Below, one piece after another: positions 34,683-44,405 of a stretch of DNA of 64,000 nt. The stretch's first letter is position 1. Every line of letters begins with the position of its first letter. This stretch comes from Sulfurimonas sp. (GTDB taxonomy: Bacteria > Campylobacterota > Campylobacteria > Campylobacterales > Sulfurimonadaceae), in NCBI GenBank assembly GCA_027013295.1, contig JALUXP010000058.1:1-64000 (forward strand). The letters run 5' to 3'. Below the pieces are notes generated by a model. That model saw only the letters and a program-made list of their open reading frames with translations. It had not been told where the DNA came from and did no database searches. A program made the translations under genes and the position numbers.

Positions 34683-37600
34683 TTGTTTTTTCCTCTAGTT
34701 TTTGTTCTAATTGTCTTTTTGCATATATCTCAAAGAGTATTGGAATTATAACAAGACTAAGGATAGCGGAGCTTATTATCCCTCCTAATACAGGGGCTGC
34801 GATGCGTTGCATCACTTCACTTCCTACTCCATGCGTGTACATGATAGGTGCTAGACCTGCAAGGATGGCAAAGACAGTCATTAGTTTTGGACGAACTCTC
34901 TGAACTGCACCCTCATAGATAGCAGCATTGAGATCTTGTTCATTAAAAGCATCACCATTTTTCTCGTATGACTCATCAACAGATTCTTGAAGATATACTA
35001 TCATCACTATGGCTGTCTCTGCTGCAACTCCAAGGAGTGCCAAGAAACCTACAATGACAGCAATACTCATAGAAAAGTTAAGTATATCTACATAGATAAG
35101 ACCACCCAAGAGTGCAAACGGCAGTGTAAAAAATACTATGAGTGTTGGTGCCATCTTTCCTAGTGCAAAATAGATAAGCACCAAGATACTTAAAATAACT
35201 GCAGGGATAATCCAAATGATTTTTTTCATTGCTGATGCTAAGTATTCTGATTGCCCAGCCCACTCCACATAGTATCCAGTATCAAAATCTATCTCATCTA
35301 TGAGTTTTTTGCCTTCTTCTTTGTATGAAGTCGCACTCACACCCTCTTTTGGTGTGATATAGACAAAAGTTACAGGGGTAGCCATCTCAGACTTGATAAC
35401 TGATGCACTCTGTCTGTATTTTACTTCAGCAAATGTAGAGAGAGGTACGAAACCAAGCGATGTTTTAATCTGTATATCTTTTATAGACTCGATGCTTCTT
35501 CTTTCCTTCTCGTCCAAACGCAGGGCAATAGGATAACGCTCCAAACCTTTGTACATAGTTGAGACTCGCATCCCACCGATGGCAAGTGCTGTGTATTGGA
35601 GCAACACATCCTTAGACAAACCATAGCGTTGGAGTTTCTTTTCATCTATGTCAATATCAAGATAATACCCAGCACTCGCTTGGTCAGCAAAGACCGATAA
35701 GGTCTTGTCAAATCCTCTGAGTTTTTCCTCTATGAGCTTCCCAAATTTTTGAAGCCCCTCTGGAGTTTGTCCATAAAGTTTGATACCAAGTGGTGTCCTT
35801 ATCCCTGAAAGAAGCATATCAATACGCCCACGGATAGGGTATGTCCATGAGTTTGTAAGCCCCGGAACTTGAAGGGCATCTTCCATCTCTTGACGAAGTT
35901 TTGAGTAGGTCATCCCCTTTCTCCACTCACTCTTTGGCTTAAGCGTAATGATGGTCTCAAGCATACTAAGTGGTGCAGGATCTGTCGCAGTAGATGCTCT
36001 ACCAGCCTTACCAAATACAGACTCAACCTCTGGAAAACTCTTGATGATTTTATCTGTTTTTTGCGTGAGTTCTTTAGCTTGATCTATACTGATCCCATAA
36101 GGTGTTACAGGCATATACATAAAGCTCTGCTCGTTGATCATAGGCATAAACTCCCATTTAAGACTTTTATAAAGGGGATACATATACCCAAGAGATGCTA
36201 CAACAAGGACAATTACTAAGTATTTGAGTTTAAGTCCATAGACAATAACAGGATGATACACCCAGATAAAAAATCTATTGAGAGGATTTTTAGCCTCTGG
36301 TAAAATTCTTCCCTTTACGAAAAAGACCATTAAAACAGGCACTAAAGTGATGGAGAGCATAGCTCCAGCTGCCATAGCAAATGTTTTCGTAAAAGCGAGT
36401 GGTGTAAAGAGTAAGCCCTCTTGCCCAGACAATGCAAAGATAGGCAAAAATGAAACAACGATAAGTGCAAGGGCAAAAAATATCGGACGACCAACAAGTT
36501 GAGAAGACTTCATTATAATATCTATACGCTCTTCATTTGTCGGGATTCTACCCTCTCTATGCTCAAACTTGTGTAGCATTTTATGGGCATTTTCTATCAT
36601 AACGATGGAGGCATCTACCATCGCACCAATGGCGATAGCAATCCCCCCTAAACTCATAATATTTGAACCAATGCCAAAGAGAAACATAAGTAAGAAAGTG
36701 CTTCCAATAGTAAGTGGAAGCACGATAAGTACGATAAGTGATGAACGAAAGTGCATCAAGAAAAGTCCGATGATGATAATAACGATAATACTCTCCTCTA
36801 TGAGCGTACCTTTGAGTGTATCAACCGCTTTTTCTATGAGTGATGAACGATCGTAAACTGTAGTTACATCGACACCATCTACTTTAAGCTCTTTCATCTT
36901 TTTCTTTACACGCTGAAGTGCACTGTAGACATCCTCGCCATAGCGAATTAAGACGATTCCCCCTACGACTTCACCATCGCCATTGAGGTCGGCAACCCCT
37001 CGACGCGCTGCAGGAGTGAGTTCTACGCGACCAATATCACCAAGTGTGATTTGCACCCCACCTTTTTCAGTTACGACAAGTTTACGGATATCATCTAAAT
37101 CTTTCACATAACCTTTCGCTTGTACCATCCACTCAAAACCATTTTCTATCACTATACGACCACCGGTATCGTTGTTGTTAGACTTAAGCACTTTTGCAAC
37201 ATCGTTGATGCTAAGGTTGTAGCGGATGAGATTATCATTATTGACAGTTACTTGGTAAGTTGGGATAAATCCACCAATAGAAGCAACTTCACTTACACCG
37301 TCTACACCCATTAAAGCGTATTTATAATAATAATCTTGTAGTGTACGCAACTGTGCTAGATTTTTTGTCTTGGAACTTAGTGCATACTCGTATGCCCAAC
37401 CAACACCCGAAGCATCTGGCCCAAGTGAAACCTCCATAGAATCAGGAAGCTGTGACTGTACAGAAGCGAGTTGTTCAAGTACACGGCTTCTAGCCCAGTA
37501 GAGGTCAGTTCCCTCTTTAAAGATGATGTAGACAAGCCCATTTTCATAAGTAGAATACCCACGAACAGTCTCTATATCAGCAATAGCTAAAAACTGAGCC

Positions 37601-37809
37601 ACAAGGATGTAAGTTCCCTGTTCTTCAACAATCTCAGGAGATTGTCCTGCCCAATTAATCTGCACTATCACCTGAGGAGGGGAAAGATCTGGCAGAGCAT
37701 CTAGTGGAGTGTTCTTCATAGCATAGTATGAACCCATAGAGATAAAAAGTGTCATCATCAGTATTAAAAACTTGTTCTTAATACTGAATTCTATTAGTTT
37801 TTCAATCAT
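34660..37809 (-). CDS. cusA: Heavy-metal RND efflux permease, CusA/CzcA family
   Basis: Inner-membrane proton-driven pump of a CusCBA-type tripartite system. The 1049 residues begin IEKLIEFSIKNKFLILM; the TM4 motif GGIAIAIGAMVDASIVMIENAHKM carries the proton-relay acidic residues. APLSMLETIITLKP and RIDMLLSGI correspond to CusA segments that supply metal-binding Met residues, so copper or silver is more likely than cobalt/zinc/cadmium. It lies 2 bp after cusB and overlaps the downstream lipoprotein. Confidence 0.88.
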   Translation of the reverse strand: MIEKLIEFSIKNKFLILMMTLFISMGSYYAMKNTPLDALPDLSPPQVIVQINWAGQSPEIVEEQGTYILVAQFLAIADIETVRGYSTYENGLVYIIFKEGTDLYWARSRVLEQLASVQSQLPDSMEVSLGPDASGVGWAYEYALSSKTKNLAQLRTLQDYYYKYALMGVDGVSEVASIGGFIPTYQVTVNNDNLIRYNLSINDVAKVLKSNNNDTGGRIVIENGFEWMVQAKGYVKDLDDIRKLVVTEKGGVQITLGDIGRVELTPAARRGVADLNGDGEVVGGIVLIRYGEDVYSALQRVKKKMKELKVDGVDVTTVYDRSSLIEKAVDTLKGTLIEESIIVIIIIGLFLMHFRSSLIVLIVLPLTIGSTFLLMFLFGIGSNIMSLGGIAIAIGAMVDASIVMIENAHKMLHKFEHREGRIPTNEERIDIIMKSSQLVGRPIFFALALIVVSFLPIFALSGQEGLLFTPLAFTKTFAMAAGAMLSITLVPVLMVFFVKGRILPEAKNPLNRFFIWVYHPVIVYGLKLKYLVIVLVVASLGYMYPLYKSLKWEFMPMINEQSFMYMPVTPYGISIDQAKELTQKTDKIIKSFPEVESVFGKAGRASTATDPAPLSMLETIITLKPKSEWRKGMTYSKLRQEMEDALQVPGLTNSWTYPIRGRIDMLLSGIRTPLGIKLYGQTPEGLQKFGKLIEEKLRGFDKTLSVFADQASAGYYLDIDIDEKKLQRYGLSKDVLLQYTALAIGGMRVSTMYKGLERYPIALRLDEKERRSIESIKDIQIKTSLGFVPLSTFAEVKYRQSASVIKSEMATPVTFVYITPKEGVSATSYKEEGKKLIDEIDFDTGYYVEWAGQSEYLASAMKKIIWIIPAVILSILVLIYFALGKMAPTLIVFFTLPFALLGGLIYVDILNFSMSIAVIVGFLALLGVAAETAIVMIVYLQESVDESYEKNGDAFNEQDLNAAIYEGAVQRVRPKLMTVFAILAGLAPIMYTHGVGSEVMQRIAAPVLGGIISSAILSLVIIPILFEIYAKRQLEQKLEEKTNETISMA

Positions 37810-37811
37810 GA

Positions 37812-38813
37812 TTAGTAAAGCCCGTTAATTTGTGCATCTGAATCCATCATAAACAAGGCATTGTTTACAACCTCTTCACCTTCACTTAGCCCATCTGTTA
37901 TCGCATAGGTATTAGCATTGATCACTTTGACCTGTACCTCTAAAGGCTCATACTCACCTTCGTACTCTCCAACCATAAACACATAATGTTTTCCATTTTT
38001 AAGAATCACCGCAGTTGATGGGAGGGTAAGCTGTGTGAGTGAATTTTCGAGTGAAATCACTGTAGCATACATCCCAGGGAAAAGTTGATTTGCACTATTT
38101 TTAACACGCAAACGAAGCGTAAGCGTTGCTACTTTTGGATCGAGTTCTGGATAGAGTAGTTTATTTGTAGTTTTATACACAGTATCTAAACCTTTAAACC
38201 TTAGCTCATACTTTGGTGTAATTGAGAGTTGTGCGCGTTCCTCCTCAAAGAGCTTTGCCTCTACCCAAACTTCATCAAGATTGACGATTTGAAAGATCCT
38301 TTGTTTTGCTTTAAAAGCACTACCGTTGTCAATACTTTTTTCAAATATATAACCACTCTGTGGTGCATAAATTTTCGTATTTGGCATCGCTTTATCTTGT
38401 TTTATAATCTCTACTATCTCTTTTTGACTCACGCCTAAAAGTTCTAACTTGAGTTTTGCACTCTCAAGCATCCCTTTATTTTGTCTTTCCTGTGTGTATT
38501 TGTAAGTATTGAGGTACTCATCTTTTGCTTTAAAAACTTCTGGTGAATAGACCTCGGCCAAAAGTTGACCTTTTTTCACTTTCATGTAAATTTTATCTGC
38601 ATAAAGTTTGACTACATACCCACCAAACCTTGGTGACATATCATATATTCTTGCTTCATCAGCTTTGACAAACCCATAGTTTTTGACCCTTTGCGAGAGT
38701 GTTTGTTTTTTTACTTTAACAGTTTGCACAGAAAAAAGCTGCTCCACCGTTGCCTCTTTTGCACTCAAAACCATTGACACAGCAAGTGCCAATAAAATAG
38801 TTATTTTTTTCAT
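37812..38813 (-). CDS. cusB: RND efflux periplasmic adaptor, CusB-like
   Basis: A 333-residue membrane-fusion protein with signal peptide (MKKITILLALAVSMVLSA). It has the split lipoyl/hairpin pattern of CusB-type adaptors: RIYDMSPRFGGYVVKLY and later IYAPQSGYIFEKSIDNGS. It lacks the long Met-rich N-terminal region of E. coli CusB. It overlaps the TolC-like gene by 4 bp. Confidence 0.85.
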   Translation of the reverse strand: MKKITILLALAVSMVLSAKEATVEQLFSVQTVKVKKQTLSQRVKNYGFVKADEARIYDMSPRFGGYVVKLYADKIYMKVKKGQLLAEVYSPEVFKAKDEYLNTYKYTQERQNKGMLESAKLKLELLGVSQKEIVEIIKQDKAMPNTKIYAPQSGYIFEKSIDNGSAFKAKQRIFQIVNLDEVWVEAKLFEEERAQLSITPKYELRFKGLDTVYKTTNKLLYPELDPKVATLTLRLRVKNSANQLFPGMYATVISLENSLTQLTLPSTAVILKNGKHYVFMVGEYEGEYEPLEVQVKVINANTYAITDGLSEGEEVVNNALFMMDSDAQINGLY

Positions 38814-39991
38814 TGTAATTCTCCCCTTAAGGCTGAAATTTTTGCATTTTCTCGATTGTAATTTGCTATCGCACTGATGCTCTTTTGTTCTAACTTTAAT
38901 TTTTGTTCTAACAAGTATATATATTTAAAAAGATCCCCACCTGTAGAGATACTTGAACTTGTAAGTTTAAACATGTGTGCAACTTGAGGTAAGGCAGCAT
39001 CATGGATGAGATGGTATATCTCATATTCTGATTCCATCTGTCTGTAGATACTCATGAAATCTGCATCGATTTTTAAACTTATGTCATTTTTAAGGCTTTT
39101 TGTTGCAAGGATGAGTGTTCTTTGCTCCTCCTCTTTCATATCTTCAGTACCATACATTGGCAAAGAAAGTCCAAAACCCAAGGTAAAATAGTCATTGTAG
39201 TTCGGTCTTCGTGAATAAGCACCTATCACATTCAAATCTGGGTAGTTATTGATCTCGGCATTTTTAATCATCGCTTTATTTTTAAGAATCTCTTTTTCTT
39301 TTAAAAGTAATTCTGGGTTTTTACTTAGAGCAGATTTCAGGCTCTCTATACTTGGCATCTTCTCTTGCATAGACAGGCTTAGTGTGATTTTGTTAACTTC
39401 TATGGCAGTAAGATACGAGAGTCTTTGGTATGCAGTAAAAATTTTTGATTTGAGGACACTCTTTTGAATTTTAAATTCAGTTAAAGAGAGCTCAGCTGAC
39501 ATGATACCCATGTGTTGATTTTTACCTGTGGATGTGTAAGACTCTGAGAGTTCTATATTTTGTCTTGTGATGTTTTCATATTCTTGAATAATTTTTAAAA
39601 GCTCTTGGAGTTCCCAAATATTATACGCTTGATTCTTAATCTCATTAACAAGTTTTACTTGTGCATCAAAGAGTGTAGAATCTAAAATGCCTTCATCTGC
39701 TTTACTGATCTCAAGTAAAGTATCTCTCTTTCCATAGTATGGAAGTTTTTGTTGCAAAGTAAGTGTTTGCTTATGCATCTTTTGTGTTTTGTCAAGATTA
39801 TCTGCTGAAAATGACAAAACAGGGTTAGCAAATTGTTTAGAGATATCTTGTGCTGATTGGTTTGCTGTAATCCTATGTTCAATCGATGCTAAGCTTGGAT
39901 TTTTTTCTAAAGCTTGTGTGATGAGCTCATCAAGGCTTAGAGCAAAAAGCTCTAAACTCAAAAACGATAGGAGTAATAATACTTTTTTCAT
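38810..39991 (-). CDS. TolC-family outer membrane efflux protein, CusC-like
   Basis: A 393-residue outer-membrane channel protein with signal MKKVLLLLSFLSLELFA and long coiled-coil helices of two OEP repeats. It has no lipobox, unlike E. coli CusC. It is placed immediately before the adaptor and pump, so it should form the exit duct of the same complex. Confidence 0.82.
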   Translation of the reverse strand: MKKVLLLLSFLSLELFALSLDELITQALEKNPSLASIEHRITANQSAQDISKQFANPVLSFSADNLDKTQKMHKQTLTLQQKLPYYGKRDTLLEISKADEGILDSTLFDAQVKLVNEIKNQAYNIWELQELLKIIQEYENITRQNIELSESYTSTGKNQHMGIMSAELSLTEFKIQKSVLKSKIFTAYQRLSYLTAIEVNKITLSLSMQEKMPSIESLKSALSKNPELLLKEKEILKNKAMIKNAEINNYPDLNVIGAYSRRPNYNDYFTLGFGLSLPMYGTEDMKEEEQRTLILATKSLKNDISLKIDADFMSIYRQMESEYEIYHLIHDAALPQVAHMFKLTSSSISTGGDLFKYIYLLEQKLKLEQKSISAIANYNRENAKISALRGELQ

Positions 39992-40001
39992 AAAATTTTT
40001 C

Positions 40002-40385
40002 CTATATGTTTATAGAAGTTTTAACTCTTGATTTTTTACCTGTTTTAGGAGTGATGAAGATAAAAAGTTGCCAAGTTCCACCCATTGCTAGGTTAACAGT
40101 TACTTGGTATTTTCCATTGCCTAAGTCTTTTGCATCTGTTTTAGACTCCATCGCTGGCATACCTGGCATCGCTGGCATAAATGCTTTTACTTTTACTTTT
40201 GCCCCTGCTGGGATTTGACCTTTTTGTTTGATATCAAGGATAAAAGTATTGGAACCTACTCCAAGTGGTTTCTCGGATGAGATGTGGATTGTAGTCGCTC
40301 GAGATTTTGCATCTTTGTCGAATGCCGCTGCGTGTAATGATGTTAGTAGTAACATCGCTGAAAATATGATAGATAAAGTTTTCAT
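40002..40385 (-). CDS. Periplasmic FixH/YtkA-like protein with Met-rich loop
   Basis: A 127-residue secreted protein: signal peptide (to about LHAAA, residue 21) and one Ig-like beta-sandwich typical of the YtkA/FixH family. FMPAMPGMPAMES (residues ~69-81) contains four closely spaced Met and is a likely Cu(I)/Ag(I) site. It is the first gene of the cus operon, 10 bp before the TolC-like gene, so it probably delivers metal to the pump or shields the periplasm. Confidence 0.75.
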   Translation of the reverse strand: MKTLSIIFSAMLLLTSLHAAAFDKDAKSRATTIHISSEKPLGVGSNTFILDIKQKGQIPAGAKVKVKAFMPAMPGMPAMESKTDAKDLGNGKYQVTVNLAMGGTWQLFIFITPKTGKKSRVKTSINI

Positions 40386-40416
40386 ATTTGAGTTCCTTTA
40401 TTTTTTAGATTGAGTA

Positions 40417-40422
40417 ATTATA
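40417..40422 (-). promoter_or_regulatory. -10 element of the cus-like operon
   Basis: TATAAT on the minus strand (TTGTATAATTAC), about 30 bp upstream of the FixH/YtkA-like ATG, with AAAGGAACTC as ribosome binding site. No CopR/CueR-type operator was recognised. Confidence 0.45.
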
Positions 40423-40470
40423 CAATCTTTCTGTGCAGTGAGTGTGAATGTTTTTAGGGAAGATGGAAGA

Positions 40471-43056
40471 CTACCCTAAATATTCAATAAAGGCTGGTTT
40501 TGAAAAATTTGGAACATCATCATAGGAAAAAACTGCATAATATTTTTTTGTGTTTTTATCACCAAAATTATCGTAAGTGTAAGTATCTGTTCCACCATAT
40601 AATTTTTGTCCATCATAAGGTGAACAAGGAATTTTAAAAGGGTTTTTTACAACTATGGCACCTTTATATCCATCATCATCTGGAGTATCCCATTCTAGTT
40701 TAACTATACCATTTTCATTACTATACCTTAGATTATTCACTTTATCTGGAGCTATGCGTCTTTTTTTAATATAGTTAATAACTAATGATGGCCGTTTAAC
40801 TCTTTTAGAATCACACCAACTGACAGTTTGAGACTTTGTCATTGATTTTTGAGAGGAGGAGGAGATTATAAAAACAACTTTTGAATTTTTTTCTGCATTT
40901 AGAAGCATCTCTTCTATCGCATGTTTATCAAAAACGAATCGTTGTTTTGCTCGATTTTTAATATCCTCAACGCTTACATCATAGCCGATACGCTCTATAA
41001 TATTGCGGGACTCTATTTTTTCATAAGTTCTTTCACCTTCAAATGGGAGAATCATCTCTATGTGAAAACGAAGTGAATTTTGAGAATTTATATTACTTGC
41101 CTCTATATCTATATAGGCATCTGAAATAACTGTATTTTCTATATCTGGTAAATTAGATAAATCAAATTCTATATAACCATACTCTTCTTTAGCATTTTTA
41201 TCATAGCCAACTCTTAAAGTTGCCTCTTTGATGCTCTCTTTAGACACGGTATATTCTAGGGATGATTGTAGATCAATTTTTGCTTCATTGATGGTATAAG
41301 ATATGTCGAATTTTGGTCTATAAGTAAGCCCTCCACTAAACTTACCATAACCTATATCCCACTGCATCATTTGAGATGCTCTACTTAAAGGTAAATAAGA
41401 TGGTCCTTGCATTCTAAACACAGCTTCTCTTCGCTTGAGCGACTTTTGTAATACTTCTATCTCTTGCGATGCAAATTTGTATCTTCTCCAAATTCCCTGA
41501 GAAAGTTGTGCAGAACCTGTTGGCCTGTCTATATAACTCAAGACTTTAGCACTTTTAATATCGTCAAAACTACTCATACTCTCAACAGTACGCTCATCTA
41601 TCTGTCCAACTCTCCATTCACCGAAACTTTCCACCTGAACAGAGACTCTATTCATAGGATAAAAAGAGATTGATGCACTTGTAATAATTGCATTTTCAGG
41701 AATCGTACTCAGTGAAAATCCACAAACACCGTAACATTCACCTTTACTTTCTGAGATACCTACAAAAAGAGAGTTGTTCCCAAAATGTTCATTGTTGTTT
41801 TTTGTTTTTTCACCAACATACCCAATACTATCGGCAGACGGATATAAAATCTTAGAAAACATATTGTCAGCTGGATGTGTTCTTACACCACACATTTGAG
41901 CGAATGGTGATTTTATATACCTGCTTTTGCACACTGCTCTAAGATAATAGTAATAGTTTTTAGAGGGTGTAAGATTTTTATCTATAAAGGTCTTTAACTT
42001 TGTCATCCCTATTCTATTTGAAATTTGAGCACAACCTTTTTTCTTATAAGAGCGATATATTTCAAAGTATAAACTATCATCTTCTATATAATCCCAAGAA
42101 AGTTCTACCTCTCTTGAAGAGAGTTCAGATGCAACAAAATTTTTAATCCTAGGGAGGGTGTCTTCTTTTGCATAATTTTTCACTTCCGATAGTGCATAGA
42201 TAAGGGCTGGAATATTTTCATCAATATTTTCACTCATCTGTTCTTGGTAGTCACTAATATTTCTTGTTCCTACCTCAGCAACCAAAGCTAATGCACCTTG
42301 AGCATAATAAAATTCTCGACCACTCCCTGAGATAAGATGCACAGGTGGTTTACCCATATGCACACCATACTCTCGCCCCGATTCTTTTTTTATCTCCTCT
42401 GCCATATTTCCTGCTAGAAGATTCAAATCAATGGCATCCTCAGCATCTTCATGGATAAAATTATGTGCAGGAAAAAAAACATTGCCTTGTGAGTGATAAT
42501 CAAGAGCGATAGTGATATTTTTATGCTCTAAGACAAAATCCCTTAACGCAGCTGTCTCTGGCTCACTAAAAGCAGATGGTCCTGAATATACATTTGATGT
42601 TGTATCTTTATTTGGAGTAAAGCCAACCTCAAAGTTTCTATTGAGGTCAACACCAAAACTACCATCAGCATTTTTCCTTCTATTTTTTCTCCAAAAAGAA
42701 AAGTGATTTCTGGAGTACTCAAACCCATCAGGGTTTGCACATGGGACCATATAGAGTGTAGTCCTATCAAAAACTGCATTAAGCTGTGGGTCGTAGTCAA
42801 TATGTTCTAAAATATACTTTGCAAAACTTAGAGAGAGTTCTATCCCTATCCACTCTCTTGCATGGATAGTACCAGTATAAAAAAGAGCAGGTTTTTCTTT
42901 GTTATTGTCTACATCTTTGGTGATGCTTACAACGATAATATCTCTGTTTTCCCAAGTCTTACCAATAGACTCAACTCTCACTAATTTTGGTTTATTTTTT
43001 TGTGCCTCTTTGAAAAATGCTACACACTCATCATAGGAGCTATATTGTTCTCTCAA
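40471..43056 (-). CDS. Large M14-family zinc carboxypeptidase with FN3 and DNRLRE-like modules
   Basis: An 861-residue protein. The M14 domain spans ~1-295 with zinc ligands HAREW (His65, Glu68) and DYH (His188), the NR substrate motif in DLNRNF, and catalytic Glu261 in VAEVGTRN. An FN3-like domain (~308-400), two DNRLRE-like beta modules (~405-590 and ~595-765) and a final FN3-like part follow. No signal peptide is present, although such modules are usually extracellular. The start is TTG with AAGG seven bases upstream, 19 bp after the ATP-grasp gene; the upstream bases offer no room for a leader peptide. It is the last gene of a four-gene operon. Confidence 0.8.
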   Translation of the reverse strand: MREQYSSYDECVAFFKEAQKNKPKLVRVESIGKTWENRDIIVVSITKDVDNNKEKPALFYTGTIHAREWIGIELSLSFAKYILEHIDYDPQLNAVFDRTTLYMVPCANPDGFEYSRNHFSFWRKNRRKNADGSFGVDLNRNFEVGFTPNKDTTSNVYSGPSAFSEPETAALRDFVLEHKNITIALDYHSQGNVFFPAHNFIHEDAEDAIDLNLLAGNMAEEIKKESGREYGVHMGKPPVHLISGSGREFYYAQGALALVAEVGTRNISDYQEQMSENIDENIPALIYALSEVKNYAKEDTLPRIKNFVASELSSREVELSWDYIEDDSLYFEIYRSYKKKGCAQISNRIGMTKLKTFIDKNLTPSKNYYYYLRAVCKSRYIKSPFAQMCGVRTHPADNMFSKILYPSADSIGYVGEKTKNNNEHFGNNSLFVGISESKGECYGVCGFSLSTIPENAIITSASISFYPMNRVSVQVESFGEWRVGQIDERTVESMSSFDDIKSAKVLSYIDRPTGSAQLSQGIWRRYKFASQEIEVLQKSLKRREAVFRMQGPSYLPLSRASQMMQWDIGYGKFSGGLTYRPKFDISYTINEAKIDLQSSLEYTVSKESIKEATLRVGYDKNAKEEYGYIEFDLSNLPDIENTVISDAYIDIEASNINSQNSLRFHIEMILPFEGERTYEKIESRNIIERIGYDVSVEDIKNRAKQRFVFDKHAIEEMLLNAEKNSKVVFIISSSSQKSMTKSQTVSWCDSKRVKRPSLVINYIKKRRIAPDKVNNLRYSNENGIVKLEWDTPDDDGYKGAIVVKNPFKIPCSPYDGQKLYGGTDTYTYDNFGDKNTKKYYAVFSYDDVPNFSKPAFIEYLG

Positions 43057-43075
43057 TCTAATGCCTTAAAGTTAT

Positions 43076-44404
43076 TTATTTTTTAAATGATTTTGCCCAT
43101 AGTTCAACTTGTTCCACAGACAAACTAATAAACTCTTTGAGTTTCTCAAAAGTAGTAATCTCTTTTGCTTCTATAGTCTCTTTTATATCAACCGCAACTT
43201 CTTCTTCCATACCTTGGAGTGTCATTAACTCTGTCAAAGAAATTTTATCTACTTCAAACAGTTTTTCATCTGAAATTTTAGAAGAGATGGAAGATGTAGC
43301 ATCACCTTTTACCTCTTGTGGTAAATCTTCCTCTTTAAGAGGTGGCTCTATCTTATTTGGCAAGGCATCTATATCTCCATCTTCAGTGATTTGCATGTCA
43401 AAGTTTCCCTTATCTGCCAGCCAATACGCACCATCTGCAGATGGTTCATACTTTGCAAAATAAAGATGCCTTAATGTTCTTAAGACTGATGGGTCCATTT
43501 TGCCAAGCTCTTCCCATGAATATAATGGAACATGTGGAAGTCTAAACTTTCCACCGCTAAGATCCCACATAATATACTGACCAATCCAATCTCTCACATA
43601 AGGAAATGCGGCAAAAGCTGTCGCACACTCTATGATGTAAGCTTTGTCAGTATTTTCATCTATACCAATATCACAAGCCCAATACTCAGCCTTAGCAGCC
43701 TTACTTGCCTGCACAGCTAATTCCAGTGCCGCCATAGGGACATTATCGTAAGACATATCACCACCTTGAGAGGTGTTGGTGATCCATTCTCCTGCACCTG
43801 AGTATCTCCAAAAAGCACAGATAGGTTTATGCCCTATTAACATTACACGAATGTCTCCGCTAAATTTTAAAGGGATAGCATCTTGGGTATAGACTGGTTT
43901 GTATTTTTTTTGTGCAAAGAGTTCAGTAGCTTCTTGATAGTTATCAACCTTATGAACAAAGTATCCACCATAGTTAGATGCACCATAACTTCGCTTGACT
44001 ATCTGTGGATAGTGGCAGTTTTTAAAATGCTCATCTGCAACTTTATCATCATAAGTAATAAGAGTTTTTGGAGCTGCTATATTGTACTTCTGACAAAAAA
44101 GAGTTACATTTTCTTTGGACTTATTTGAAAACTGTGTTTCTATAGAAGGGATAAATCGCACCTCTGGAAGTGCAAGTGCTATCTCTTTAAATGTTTCATA
44201 AGCAGTAGCAGGGATGTTTCCAACTAAAACCTCAATCTTCTTTTTCTTTACCTCAGCAATAAATCTCTCTTTGTCATTTTTCCAATGGTATGTCACCATC
44301 TCTATCTTATCTGGCCATCCTTTGAAATTACTCTTATCAAAGAATCTCAATACATAATCTAAATATAATAATCCTATTTTAGGAAGTTTCTCTCTTTTTG
44401 ACAT
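43076..44404 (-). CDS. ATP-grasp ligase with C-terminal helix-hairpin-helix-like tail
   Basis: A 442-residue cytoplasmic protein. The ATP-grasp fold covers roughly residues 10-310: lysine in PQIVKRSYGASNYGG, GDIRVMLIGHKPICAFWR, and the metal/ATP residues in DIGIDENTDKAYIIECA. The family couples ATP hydrolysis to carboxylate-amine ligation through an acyl-phosphate. After an acidic linker, the last ~55 residues (LTELMTLQGMEEEVAVDI ...) resemble ComEA-type HhH motifs. It lies one base from the second ATP-grasp gene. The substrate is unknown. Confidence 0.75.
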   Translation of the reverse strand: MSKREKLPKIGLLYLDYVLRFFDKSNFKGWPDKIEMVTYHWKNDKERFIAEVKKKKIEVLVGNIPATAYETFKEIALALPEVRFIPSIETQFSNKSKENVTLFCQKYNIAAPKTLITYDDKVADEHFKNCHYPQIVKRSYGASNYGGYFVHKVDNYQEATELFAQKKYKPVYTQDAIPLKFSGDIRVMLIGHKPICAFWRYSGAGEWITNTSQGGDMSYDNVPMAALELAVQASKAAKAEYWACDIGIDENTDKAYIIECATAFAAFPYVRDWIGQYIMWDLSGGKFRLPHVPLYSWEELGKMDPSVLRTLRHLYFAKYEPSADGAYWLADKGNFDMQITEDGDIDALPNKIEPPLKEEDLPQEVKGDATSSISSKISDEKLFEVDKISLTELMTLQGMEEEVAVDIKETIEAKEITTFEKLKEFISLSVEQVELWAKSFKK

Positions 44405-44405
44405 T

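Noticed and set aside
40453-40480. Hairpin TTTAGGG/CCCTAAA at the end of the M14 gene as terminator
   Set aside because: The loop is 14 bases and no T-run follows on the minus strand; too weak to annotate as a terminator.
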